Of a stretch of DNA of 64,000 bases, positions 37,318 to 45,159 are shown one piece after another. Position 1 is the first letter of the stretch. Each line of letters starts with the position of its first letter. Both the position numbers and the translations under genes were made by a program. The notes below the pieces were generated by a model. That model was not told the origin of the DNA. It did no database searches and worked only from the letters and a program-made list of their open reading frames with translations. The stretch is taken from the NCBI RefSeq assembly GCF_028583545.1, contig NZ_CP087106.1, positions 4,708,501-4,772,500 of the forward strand, given 5' to 3'. This DNA comes from Methylobacterium sp. NMS14P (GTDB taxonomy: Bacteria; Pseudomonadota; Alphaproteobacteria; Rhizobiales; Beijerinckiaceae).

Positions 37318-37818
37318 ATGATGACCCGCCATTATTCTGGGACTAATACCACGATTGCTGGTGCTAGGCTGACGGGCCGCCGTTGCGCTGCTGCGCATGT
37401 CGAGGCCGCTCGTCAGCACGCCGCTGCTGCCGACGCTCACGCCCTTGCCGCAGGGATGCATTACGAAGCTCGCGAATCAAGTGGTGACACCGACGCTCCC
37501 CAACAGAAGGACGCGGAGATCGCCAGCTCTGACGCGGCGACGCAAACCGACACTGCCGCGGAGGCGACCGACGCCACGGGCATGATCCTAAGAGTGGTGC
37601 GTGACGCGAGGCGCGAGGCCGGCGAGGCGGTACGGCAAGCCGAGGATGGCGAGGATCCTCGCGACGCCCATGCGGCAGCCGCCAAGCACCATGCGGCAGC
37701 CGCCAAGCGACACGCTGATGCGGCAGAGGCCGCCGCGCCGGGCAGCGAAGAAGCCGAAGAAGCGCTAGCCGAGGCAGAGAGCGCAGCAGGGCGGGCGGAG
37801 GAAGCCGCGGAGACGTGA
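37318..37818 (+). CDS. Ala/His/Glu-rich low-complexity protein
   Basis: A 166-residue frame with extreme Ala content, arranged as amphipathic helices with repeated short units such as AAAKHHAAAAKRHADAA. A 21-base tandem repeat (catgcggcagccgccaagc at 37669 and 37690) encodes part of it. There is no signal peptide and no convincing ribosome site before the ATGATG start. Composition bias means it could be coding or a GC-rich artefact; the host-like codon use in an otherwise AT-rich stretch supports coding. Function unknown. Confidence 0.4.
   Translation: MMTRHYSGTNTTIAGARLTGRRCAAAHVEAARQHAAAADAHALAAGMHYEARESSGDTDAPQQKDAEIASSDAATQTDTAAEATDATGMILRVVRDARREAGEAVRQAEDGEDPRDAHAAAAKHHAAAAKRHADAAEAAAPGSEEAEEALAEAESAAGRAEEAAET
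37669..37708 (+). repeat. 21-bp-period tandem repeat in the Ala-rich gene
   Basis: Two copies of catgcggcagccgccaagc start at 37669 and 37690. The 21-base period keeps the frame and repeats the H-A-A-A-A-K unit. Confidence 0.8.
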
Positions 37819-38061
37819 TAAGACTTCCTGCCTCAAAGCCGCCCTTCGCAATTTACGATTCCAGCTAACAACTCCGGGGAATACCTACAAAATCTTGCTA
37901 CCGACCACTGTACGCGCAGCGGAACTGCAGCGCATAAAGGCCGCGCGTCATAGGCTCGCTCTCTAGTAAGGCGGCAAGATCTCAGCCAATACACATCTGA
38001 AACTAAATGAAACACCTAAACTGATGTCCTTTATGGCAACTTGCCGACGCCGGCCTAACTC

Positions 38062-41000
38062 CTAGTTGCTGGTCCTGTGAGTGTTTCTTGCCTCACGCTC
38101 AGTGCCAAGACGCGGTGTCAGATCAAGTCCGACGACATCAATGTGGATTTCATCAACGGAGTTCACCTGGAAGTTACCCGCTGCCTTCTTCAACATCTCG
38201 ATGAGACCGTCGAAGTCGAGTGCCTTACCAGTCTCGGGATGTTGCCAGCTTTCTCGCTCAGCGCGCGTTATCAGCAAGACGCCGGCTCGCCTGCTGGGAG
38301 GTGCTAGATATTTTCGGACAAGTTGCTCGCTAATCGTCCTTTTTAGGCTAGCTCCCGAATAATCCTTGTCCCCAACCTTAAGTTCGATAACACCCGAAAC
38401 TCCATTGACTGAAGATATAAATCTGATGTCAGTCTCCTTCTCATCCGCCGTCACACCCTCCTGCTCGATCAAATAGGCTTCGCGAGCGCTACTCTTAAGA
38501 ACATCTGCTATCGCGCGCCGCATCACACGCTCGTCCTTGATAGTCGCCCACAGCTCTCGAGGTGATCCGTCTGCGAGAAGTTCATCGGACAGATCGTCCA
38601 TTCGATCCATCATCAAGGCAAACATCTCTGCCGGTGAGCGTGGCCCAGGTTCTTTCGAATGTTCAAGCTTCGCGACCTGCTCCGGACGCATAGCAAGATC
38701 ATCGGCCTCCCGTGCGGTCTTCTCAATCGCCAATGTACGGAGTCGGTCACTGAGGTAACGAAACCCTGGATCATTCGCGATCTCATGTTTCGCCGCCCAG
38801 CCTTCCGGCCCCCCCAGATCGATCACTGCAGTGAGCAGCGCGTTTCGCCCTCGCTCCGCCTCATCCCGCACGTCCGGGGAATACCCTCCCTCGTGGACGG
38901 CATCATCGCCGCGTTCAACGTGATGGTAGGCGAGCCGCAACAGTCGTAGAAGCAGGCTTGGAGTCATGCCAGCATGAGCGAGGCTGACCTCGTGGTCGTG
39001 ATCGAACCCTCCGAACAGCCTAGCAATCCATACGACCGCCTTGCTCTCGCGTGTAACCTCGACACTCGCGCACAGAGTTTCGAGGCGTGCGACGGCGTGC
39101 TCCGGGTCCACCGCGAACAGCGTCGGCAGCCAAACTCTTTCGATCGTATCGTTAGTACCTTGGGTTAGCACCGCAACCGCGAGCTCGCGAATCATTGCGC
39201 GATCAGTGGCATCACCGAATTTCAGCAAGACACCGATTGCTCGCCTCTGCCGATTAGCGATCCCTTCGACGCTATCGGCGTCGTGTGGAAGATCTTCGCT
39301 GGCCGTGAGCCAGGAACGAAGACGCGGCAGGAACAGCTTCGCGACGCTCGGCGAGGCATGCTCGATGTTCTGAAAAAGCATCGAGTAGCTTCTATCGCCT
39401 GGTGGCAGCGACAACACCCAACTCAATTCCTTGCCAAGTAACCGCTCAACGATGTCGGGATGCCGTGCGGCCAACGCGTCCAGCCATGCCGGGAAACCCG
39501 AGGAGTTCCACGGGGCGTACCGCACCGCGCGCTCGACTTCGTCCGGTGTCAGCTTCTCTACCCACCGAGGATCCTCAGCCTCCGCCGTCACTGCCGCCAA
39601 ACATAGTATCCAACGCTCGCTGTAAGTGCTGCGCTCCTCCACCGGCCGTTCCGACTCCAATGGTGCGACCTCCGCGCGCCAAAGCGGCAACATCGCGGCT
39701 CGAAGCCGATCGGTGATATCTTTGCCTAGATGCTCCTCGATCAACTGGCGGTCCCACCCCGAGGAGCGGCTTCGCGCGCCACCCTTCTTCATGACGCGCC
39801 ACAAATTCCAGGCCGTTCTTTTCACCTGATCCGGCCCAAAAGCCATGTCCGGATCGCCACTTAACTCGCGCCAGAACAACACCCAACTGGCTCGATCCTT
39901 GGCCATCCGCCGCTCCTGCTGGCGCCGACGCCGCTGATCGCAAAGCCGCCATCGCCGCTCCTGCCGACTCGGAATGTGAGGCCTCAGTCGTTCCTCGGTA
40001 TAAGCGGCGAGTACCTTGTCATCCTCGACCAGAGAACGAATCACAGAGAGATAGTCCAATCGATCGTCGCCCTTGGGAGCGAATTCGTGGATGTCGACCA
40101 GCAAAGCCGCGGCGCGAACATCCGACGGCGCGCTCCGATTGCATACGCGCTCGCGTACCCACGTAGCATCACTAAGTTGGTATTCCAAAATTCCGCGCCA
40201 TACAACTTCGATCAGCAAATCAATTCGGGGTTTTTCTGGTCGGAGATTTCTTAATAGCCCTACAGCCTCGTCGAAGATGGCCGCTCTAATATCGAGCGCT
40301 GCGGAGGCGATGCCGCTGGCAAGACCGGAGGGAACCGATTCGTTCGACCGGACTCCTCGCGCAAGCGTAGCGGCCAATGCCGCCGAATAGGCGTGCTGAG
40401 ACACCAGAGCGTGCTCCGCTAGCAAGCGACTGCAGACCGCGGCCAACAGATGCACGAGATGCGGGCGATCATTTTGCGCAACGTGGAGGCTGATCTCGAA
40501 CCTGAGGCCTTCCTGCACAAGTGGAGTCAGTGCGGCGCGCAACTCTTCGAGCTGCGGCGTGCTCATCAAGCCTATCAATGGAGGCAAATTCCGAGAAAGC
40601 TCCGATCCCAAACTCCGGGTTTCGCTGATCCAGCTTAGTGCTGTCACGAACTGATCGACCGTCATACGCTCGGGGAAGAGTCGGCAGATTGCGAAGCGGA
40701 CGAAGCGCTGATCCCAGGGGCCCCCACCCTCACGCAGACACTCCGCTATTCTGAAGAGCTCGGGGTCATTAAGGGCGAGTAAAGCGTCAAGAGCATTCAA
40801 TCTCTCGTATGATCTGGCGCCCGAACTCCAGACCACGCGCCTTGCGAGTTCCGAACAGTCCGCCAAGCGCGCGGCAGCGATCAGATCGAGTAGGACCTGC
40901 CGTACTTCCGAATTCTCGACGGTATCGAACTGCTTCTTTACGATATTTCCGAGTGATTGATCAGCGAAGCGATGTATTTGAACCGCGGGGACCGATAGCC

Positions 41001-42381
41001 CCCGCCACCCACCCTTGCCAAATCGCTCCACGTAATTGCTCAGTACGCTGCGCCGCTGCCCAGTCGACAGAGTGCCTGGATCGCCGAGGTTCATGAGCAA
41101 CGCTGGATCGAGGTCGTTGACTAGTTCGAAGACCCAGCGTTGCTGCAATGCGAGCCACGCTGCGACCTCACGAAGCGACGGCCGGATAACGTCAAAACCC
41201 TGCCGCGTCCGCACCGCAAGTAGTCGTCGGACCACCTTCCGCGACCGGCCTGCGTCCAAAAGATCAGACAGTCGTTCTGCGGCCAGGAACGCCACAGCTA
41301 GCGTATTGTGGAAGCGCACCCGACCGTAACTCGCGTAGCCGAACAGGCTGCGCTCTAAAAGTGCCTTGCGATCGGCATCTGACCAGTCAGTTAGGATCAC
41401 TACTGGATCCACCACAGTCGCCGCGTCACCGACATCGTGGTTCACGTTATGCCGAATCGTGAGCCGCTGCGTTAGCGCAACAGCGAGCGCGAGGCGCTTC
41501 GCGCCCTCCAACGCACGGTCGTTTGCGAGGTCGCGATCCTGCCGATCAGCGTTCTGCTTCAACCGAGCGCGCACGTCGAATGCCAGCTGATCAGCGTGTG
41601 TCCCGAAACTGCCCCCCAACTCATGCCACGCTGCAGCCGCCTCAATCACGTCCTGTGGGCGTCGCATGAAGTCGATCATCGCCGCATCGCGAAGTCCTTG
41701 CAGAAAGGCTTCCGTGTCTTCGATCCCGCGGCCTGCAGCCAACTTCACCACATCCCTATCCCCGAGCGGCAGAAGCGAGACGTAGCGGATCTCCGGTGGC
41801 CCTTCCTCCTTCTCTTGCTTTTTACCGAGCGCCAGCATTGCGAAATCATCTTCGGTAGGCCGGGGCCGCCATCCCGTAGCCGCGAAGGTCTCAAGAAACA
41901 GCTTGCGGTCGACAGGGAGAGGCCGCGAAGTGAGAACGATCCGCACTCGTGCCATGTGGCCGTGAAGTTCGTTCGCCACATTTCGGAGCGCTGATCTAAA
42001 GCTGCTCTGCGTAAGGATGAGCTCGTCATAGGAGTCCATAAAGATCGTGGCGACCTCGGTTTCCGTACGTCGCCAGCGCTCCAGGCGCTCCGTTTCCTCA
42101 GGCGATAGGAGCTGCCTCCAAGGTTGCCTGCCGACCGAAGCTAGCTCGACGTAGAATGCAGCCTGCCCAGCCGCCCACATCTCTCTCTGTCTCTGTTGGC
42201 ACTCATAGGTCTTCCCAGACTGGGCCTCCGCCAAGAGCAGAATGAGCCGTGATTCAAGGACACCTTCCCAGGCGGTGGTCTTTCCAAACCCGGCACGGCG
42301 GAACTGGGCCGTTCTCTCAGCAGCGTCGATGTCCTGTTCGCTGACATCAAAGAAGGCACGGCGGATGCTATCTGGCTTCAT
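38062..42381 (-). CDS. NACHT/STAND-type NTPase with C-terminal PD-(D/E)XK nuclease-like domain (candidate anti-phage sensor)
   Basis: A single 1439-residue protein in three parts. (1) N-terminal P-loop NTPase: Walker A AEAQSGKT at 51-58 (the first Gly replaced by Ala) after RLILLL, NACHT-style Walker B IFMDSYDEL at 113-121, and sensor strand VRIVLTSRP at about 146-154. (2) A long helical-repeat region (about 300-1250), the kind of array that senses ligands in STAND proteins. (3) A C-terminal domain from about 1290 with D1318, then VIELK giving E1333 and K1335, and Q1353, matching D-x14-ExK of PD-(D/E)XK nucleases. Avs-type proteins usually carry the effector at the N-terminus, so this order is reversed. 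It is the last island gene before attR, with no partner gene. Defence is inferred from architecture and location. Confidence 0.75.
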   Translation of the reverse strand: MKPDSIRRAFFDVSEQDIDAAERTAQFRRAGFGKTTAWEGVLESRLILLLAEAQSGKTYECQQRQREMWAAGQAAFYVELASVGRQPWRQLLSPEETERLERWRRTETEVATIFMDSYDELILTQSSFRSALRNVANELHGHMARVRIVLTSRPLPVDRKLFLETFAATGWRPRPTEDDFAMLALGKKQEKEEGPPEIRYVSLLPLGDRDVVKLAAGRGIEDTEAFLQGLRDAAMIDFMRRPQDVIEAAAAWHELGGSFGTHADQLAFDVRARLKQNADRQDRDLANDRALEGAKRLALAVALTQRLTIRHNVNHDVGDAATVVDPVVILTDWSDADRKALLERSLFGYASYGRVRFHNTLAVAFLAAERLSDLLDAGRSRKVVRRLLAVRTRQGFDVIRPSLREVAAWLALQQRWVFELVNDLDPALLMNLGDPGTLSTGQRRSVLSNYVERFGKGGWRGLSVPAVQIHRFADQSLGNIVKKQFDTVENSEVRQVLLDLIAAARLADCSELARRVVWSSGARSYERLNALDALLALNDPELFRIAECLREGGGPWDQRFVRFAICRLFPERMTVDQFVTALSWISETRSLGSELSRNLPPLIGLMSTPQLEELRAALTPLVQEGLRFEISLHVAQNDRPHLVHLLAAVCSRLLAEHALVSQHAYSAALAATLARGVRSNESVPSGLASGIASAALDIRAAIFDEAVGLLRNLRPEKPRIDLLIEVVWRGILEYQLSDATWVRERVCNRSAPSDVRAAALLVDIHEFAPKGDDRLDYLSVIRSLVEDDKVLAAYTEERLRPHIPSRQERRWRLCDQRRRRQQERRMAKDRASWVLFWRELSGDPDMAFGPDQVKRTAWNLWRVMKKGGARSRSSGWDRQLIEEHLGKDITDRLRAAMLPLWRAEVAPLESERPVEERSTYSERWILCLAAVTAEAEDPRWVEKLTPDEVERAVRYAPWNSSGFPAWLDALAARHPDIVERLLGKELSWVLSLPPGDRSYSMLFQNIEHASPSVAKLFLPRLRSWLTASEDLPHDADSVEGIANRQRRAIGVLLKFGDATDRAMIRELAVAVLTQGTNDTIERVWLPTLFAVDPEHAVARLETLCASVEVTRESKAVVWIARLFGGFDHDHEVSLAHAGMTPSLLLRLLRLAYHHVERGDDAVHEGGYSPDVRDEAERGRNALLTAVIDLGGPEGWAAKHEIANDPGFRYLSDRLRTLAIEKTAREADDLAMRPEQVAKLEHSKEPGPRSPAEMFALMMDRMDDLSDELLADGSPRELWATIKDERVMRRAIADVLKSSAREAYLIEQEGVTADEKETDIRFISSVNGVSGVIELKVGDKDYSGASLKRTISEQLVRKYLAPPSRRAGVLLITRAERESWQHPETGKALDFDGLIEMLKKAAGNFQVNSVDEIHIDVVGLDLTPRLGTEREARNTHRTSN

Positions 42382-42586
42382 CGTATGAGGATGTCGGCTT
42401 GCGGCCTGTTAGCCAAGCTCTGCAGATGGCACTATCTGCCGTTCCCACAGTTACCGCTGCTGTAACCACGTTGTAACCACACCCCCCAACTAGGCTTGGC
42501 CGCAGCCATGTTAAGCATCGCGAATACCCATCCCGTCGTCGGTGACCGAGATCCCGCTACAGCGTTTTCCCTCGGTGAGCCGCGCA

Positions 42587-42672
42587 CTTGACCCTCGGGC
42601 GAGCCCGTGGCTTCTGGGGCCGCCTGGCCTCCAGACTCCGTAGCTCAGCTGGATAGAGCAGCCGCCTTCTAA
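42587..42672 (+). repeat. attR: right 86-bp direct repeat of the island
   Basis: Identical to 23374-23459. The identity ends within the anticodon loop of the tRNA; beyond it the sequence is the chromosomal 3' half of the gene. Confidence 0.95.
42588..42616 (+). promoter_or_regulatory. Promoter for the intact tRNA-Arg, carried on the island repeat
   Basis: TTGACC (42588-42593), 17-base spacer, CTTCTG (42611-42616), 17 bases before the tRNA 5' end. It is identical to the copy at 23375. Because it lies inside attR on the island side of the crossover, the island supplies this promoter. Confidence 0.5.
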
Positions 42673-42710
42673 GCGGCAGGTCGTAGGTTCGAGCCCTACC
42701 GGGGTCGCCA
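42634..42710 (+). tRNA. tRNA-Arg (anticodon TCT)
   Basis: A 77-base cloverleaf: acceptor gactccg pairs with cggggtc (one T-G pair), followed by discriminator g and an encoded CCA. The anticodon stem is gccgc/gcggc around loop cttctaa (anticodon TCT), and the T arm is aggttcgagccct. It reads AGA codons. Its 5' half is island-derived and its 3' half chromosomal, but the gene is intact. Confidence 0.97.
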
Positions 42711-42746
42711 GGCCGTCCGGCGCGGCCCTGTCATCCGGACCGCCGC

Positions 42747-43466
42747 CTACGGCACGGCCGGCGAAGCGGGGCGCGCCGCCGCCTGCCGGTCCGACAGGCT
42801 CCGCTTCCAGCGCGCCCGCAGGACGGCGGGCCGGAGGCCGTGCCGCTCCTCCAGGAACTCGGCGTCGGTGATCCGGTCCGTGCGGAAGTGCCGGAACGCC
42901 CCGCGCAGCTCGCACCAGCCCGCCACCATCCGGGCCTGATCGAAGAACCCGACGATCACCGGCCAGATCACGCGCTGGCTCGGATCGCCGCGGACGTCGC
43001 GGTACTGGATGCGGATCTTGCGGCCCTCGCGGATCCAGGCCCGCGCGCGGGCGACGTCGATCCCGTCCGCGGCCTGCGCGAAGGCCGTCGGTGTGCCGAT
43101 CGACGGATCGGCGATGAACGGGCGCAGGCGCTCGGGCACCACGGCGGTGATCTTGGCGATGAGGTCGCGCGCCGCCTTGGCGAGGACCGGCTCGCCCCGG
43201 CCCGCGACCCACTGCGCGCCGAGGACGGCCGCCTCGATCTCGTCGGGCGTCAGCATCAGCGGCGGCATGTCGAACGCCGCGCCGAGCACGTAGCCGAACC
43301 CGGCCTCGCCCTCGATCGGCACGCGCTGGCCGACGAGGTCGGCCACGTCGCGGTAGACCGTGCGGACCGAGACCTCCAGCTCCCGGGCGATCTCGGCGGC
43401 CGTCACCGGGCGCGGCGAGCGCCGCAGGATCTGGATGATCTGAAACAGCCTGTCCGCGCGACGCAT
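42747..43466 (-). CDS. YafY-type transcriptional regulator (HTH_11 + WYL)
   Basis: The 239 residues start MRRADRLFQIIQILRRSPRP and VTAAEIARELEVSVRTVYRD, a classic HTH_11 domain. A WYL ligand-sensing domain follows (about 130-215; ARAWIREGRKIRIQYRD, WPVIVGFFDQARMVAGWCEL). Such regulators bind small ligands or nucleotides and often control a divergent gene. Here that gene is the glutathione transferase at 43563, and the 96-base space between them should hold the operator. Confidence 0.92.
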   Translation of the reverse strand: MRRADRLFQIIQILRRSPRPVTAAEIARELEVSVRTVYRDVADLVGQRVPIEGEAGFGYVLGAAFDMPPLMLTPDEIEAAVLGAQWVAGRGEPVLAKAARDLIAKITAVVPERLRPFIADPSIGTPTAFAQAADGIDVARARAWIREGRKIRIQYRDVRGDPSQRVIWPVIVGFFDQARMVAGWCELRGAFRHFRTDRITDAEFLEERHGLRPAVLRARWKRSLSDRQAAARPASPAVP

Positions 43467-43562
43467 CGTTCGACTCCTGCTGACAGGATGCTGTCAACAG
43501 GGCGTCCCTACAAGTCCTCCCGACACGGCCATCCCGCGCGCCGTGTCGACAGGAACCGCGCC

Positions 43563-44171
43563 ATGATCACCCTGTACCACGCCCCGCAATCGCGCTCCTC
43601 GCGCATCGTCTGGCTGCTGGAGGAGCTGGGCGTTCCCTACACCATCGCGCCGGTCTCGATCTTCCGGCCGATGACCGGCGAGGGCGTGCCGGACGACGCC
43701 AACCCGCATCCCGACAAGCGCGTCCCGGCCGTCCAGCACGCGGGCGCGCTGATCGCCGAGTCCCAGGCCATCGTGCTCTACCTGTCGGAGACGTTCCCCG
43801 AAGCCGGTCTGGCCCCGGCGGTCGGCGCCCCCGAGCGCGGCGCGTACCTGACGTGGCTGGCATGGTACGTCGCCGAGTTCGAGCCGGCGCTGTTCGCCGG
43901 CCTGACCGGCGAACTCGCGGGGTCGCCGCAGAAGCGCCGGAACCACGAGGCGGTGGTCCGCCGCCTGGAAGACGCCCTGGCGCGCGGCCCCTACGTGATG
44001 GGCGAGCGGTTTTCCGGCGCCGACATCCTGATCGGCAGCGCGCTGGGCTTCGGCCGCGCGGCCTTCCCGGCGAGCGCGGCCCTCGACGCCTATCTGGAAC
44101 GCTGCCGGGCGCGCCCGGCCGCCCTGCGCGCCGCGGCGAAGGACGGCGCGTCGGGGCCGCAATCCGCCTAG
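43563..44171 (+). CDS. Glutathione S-transferase
   Basis: The 202-residue enzyme has an N-terminal thioredoxin-like domain with the glutathione site (HAPQSRSSRIVWLLEELGV, DKRVPAV, and the cis-Pro/ESQAIVLYLSETF segment) and an all-helical C-terminal domain (GRAxFP region near the end, FSGADILIGSAL). The active Ser is likely in PQSRSS. The gene is divergent from the YafY-type regulator, which probably controls it. It detoxifies electrophiles with glutathione; the preferred substrate is unknown. Confidence 0.93.
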   Translation: MITLYHAPQSRSSRIVWLLEELGVPYTIAPVSIFRPMTGEGVPDDANPHPDKRVPAVQHAGALIAESQAIVLYLSETFPEAGLAPAVGAPERGAYLTWLAWYVAEFEPALFAGLTGELAGSPQKRRNHEAVVRRLEDALARGPYVMGERFSGADILIGSALGFGRAAFPASAALDAYLERCRARPAALRAAAKDGASGPQSA

Positions 44172-44377
44172 CGCGGACCGAGAGCCGCTCCCGAGAGCCG
44201 CGCGGTCGGGGGCGGCCCGGACGAGGCCGCGAGCGCGAGGCCTTGGCGGCGCTCGCGCCGCGACGCTGCCGAGCGGCTCCGGCCACCGCAGGTGTTCCCG
44301 GACACGCCGAACCTGAAAGCTTGGGCTTACATCAGGACCACACCGCGAACACAGTCGCGAACCTGATGGAGACGACG

Positions 44378-44482
44378 ATGACCTGGACGAACCGCATCAC
44401 CCTGGCCGCGACCCTGATCGCCGGCGCCATCGCCCTCGTGACCTACGCGCAGGCCCTCAGCCTGCCGGCGCATTTCGCCTGA
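44378..44482 (+). CDS. Small hydrophobic peptide, 34 residues
   Basis: ATG 44378 follows GGAG at a 6-base distance. The product starts MTWTNRITLAATLIAGAIAL and is one hydrophobic helix with a basic N-terminus, so it is probably a single-span membrane peptide or short exported peptide. ATG 44366 is an alternative start. No family known. Confidence 0.45.
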   Translation: MTWTNRITLAATLIAGAIALVTYAQALSLPAHFA

Positions 44483-44660
44483 GCGAGACGGGCCCGGCGG
44501 CCGCCTCGCCCACCGTCGCCGCCTGAACGCGCGCCGAACGGTTCCGCGGTGCAGCGTGACTCTTCGCACCGCACGCAGCCGGCCGATCCGGCATCTTCGT
44601 TGCAGACGAACCGACCGGGTCCGGCTGAGGACCCGCCGCTTGATGAAAGGAGTGCACGAC

Positions 44661-44759
44661 ATGGTCCTGAAGGGCTTCTCCTACGCGATGATCGGCGCCT
44701 TCCTGGGCGGCCTCGCGATGACGGTGACCGGCTCGGCCGGGGTGCTGATGGGCTTCTGA
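44661..44759 (+). CDS. Small hydrophobic peptide, 32 residues
   Basis: AAAGGAG lies 8 bases before ATG 44661. The product (MVLKGFSYAMIGAFLGGLAM...) is a glycine-rich hydrophobic helix and probably membrane-inserted. A strong hairpin at 44817 follows. No family known. Confidence 0.45.
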   Translation: MVLKGFSYAMIGAFLGGLAMTVTGSAGVLMGF

Positions 44760-44816
44760 GCCGCGGTGGCCCTCGGGGCCGCCCGGGCGACGGACTGCCC
44801 GAACGGATGGCGTGAG

Positions 44817-44838
44817 CGGCGGGGCGAGAGCCCCGCCG
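44817..44838 (+). terminator. Hairpin terminator
   Basis: Perfect 9-bp stem cggcggggc / gccccgccg with a GAGA tetraloop, followed by ttcccgt. It lies after the small-peptide gene. Confidence 0.6.
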
Positions 44839-44913
44839 TTCCCGTATGCGGGGATCGGACCGCGCGGCGGAGCCGCCGATCCCGGCCGCTCCGCCTCAAT
44901 CAGGCCCCCTCGG

Positions 44914-45075
44914 TCAGGCCGCTTCCTTGCGGGTGACGACGAGCGCCCAGATCGTCGCCGGGATCCATCCGATGATCGTCAGGTGGAGGATGATGCAGAG
45001 GATGCCCTGAAACACCTTTCCGCGCAGGAACATGGCGAGCCACGGCGCGAGAAAGCAGATGAGGATCATGATCAT
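44914..45075 (-). CDS. YqaE/Pmp3 family membrane proteolipid
   Basis: A 53-residue protein with two transmembrane helices in the family pattern: MIMILICFLAPWLAMFLRGK, then ILHLTIIGWIPATIWAL and the basic end VTRKEAA. YqaE/Pmp3 (UPF0057) proteins are tied to membrane potential, salt and envelope stress. Too short for common length cut-offs, but the family match is clear. It follows the GINT1-like gene on the same strand, 84 bases downstream. Confidence 0.9.
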   Translation of the reverse strand: MIMILICFLAPWLAMFLRGKVFQGILCIILHLTIIGWIPATIWALVVTRKEAA

Positions 45076-45159
45076 GGGGGCGACGGGTCTCCGCGTTCGT
45101 GAGCGAACCCGGATCGCGGCGGCTGGTTCCGGACGGCCGAGCTTCCGCCGCGGCCCGGC

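Larger units (their letters stand above)
23460..42672. mobile_element. Integrated genomic island in tRNA-Arg(TCT), satellite-like backbone
   Basis: The element is bounded by 86-bp direct repeats. It is AT-richer than the flanks and contains a tyrosine integrase (33199), an AlpA-like gene (30237) and a primase-helicase (30494). No conjugation, capsid or terminase gene is present, so it is not an ICE or full prophage; int, AlpA and a primase-rep protein are the hallmark trio of phage-inducible islands and P4-like satellites. Cargo: a zinc-ribbon gene pair, an IS66 element, an exported three-gene set, an Ala-rich protein and a STAND NTPase-nuclease. The repeat holds the tRNA 5' half and promoter rather than the usual 3' end. 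Confidence 0.9.

Noticed and set aside
42277..42294. Motif GFGKTT in the STAND protein (residues 31-36) as Walker A
   Set aside because: It is not preceded by a hydrophobic strand; AEAQSGKT at 51-58, after RLILLL, fits the P-loop position and spacing to Walker B.
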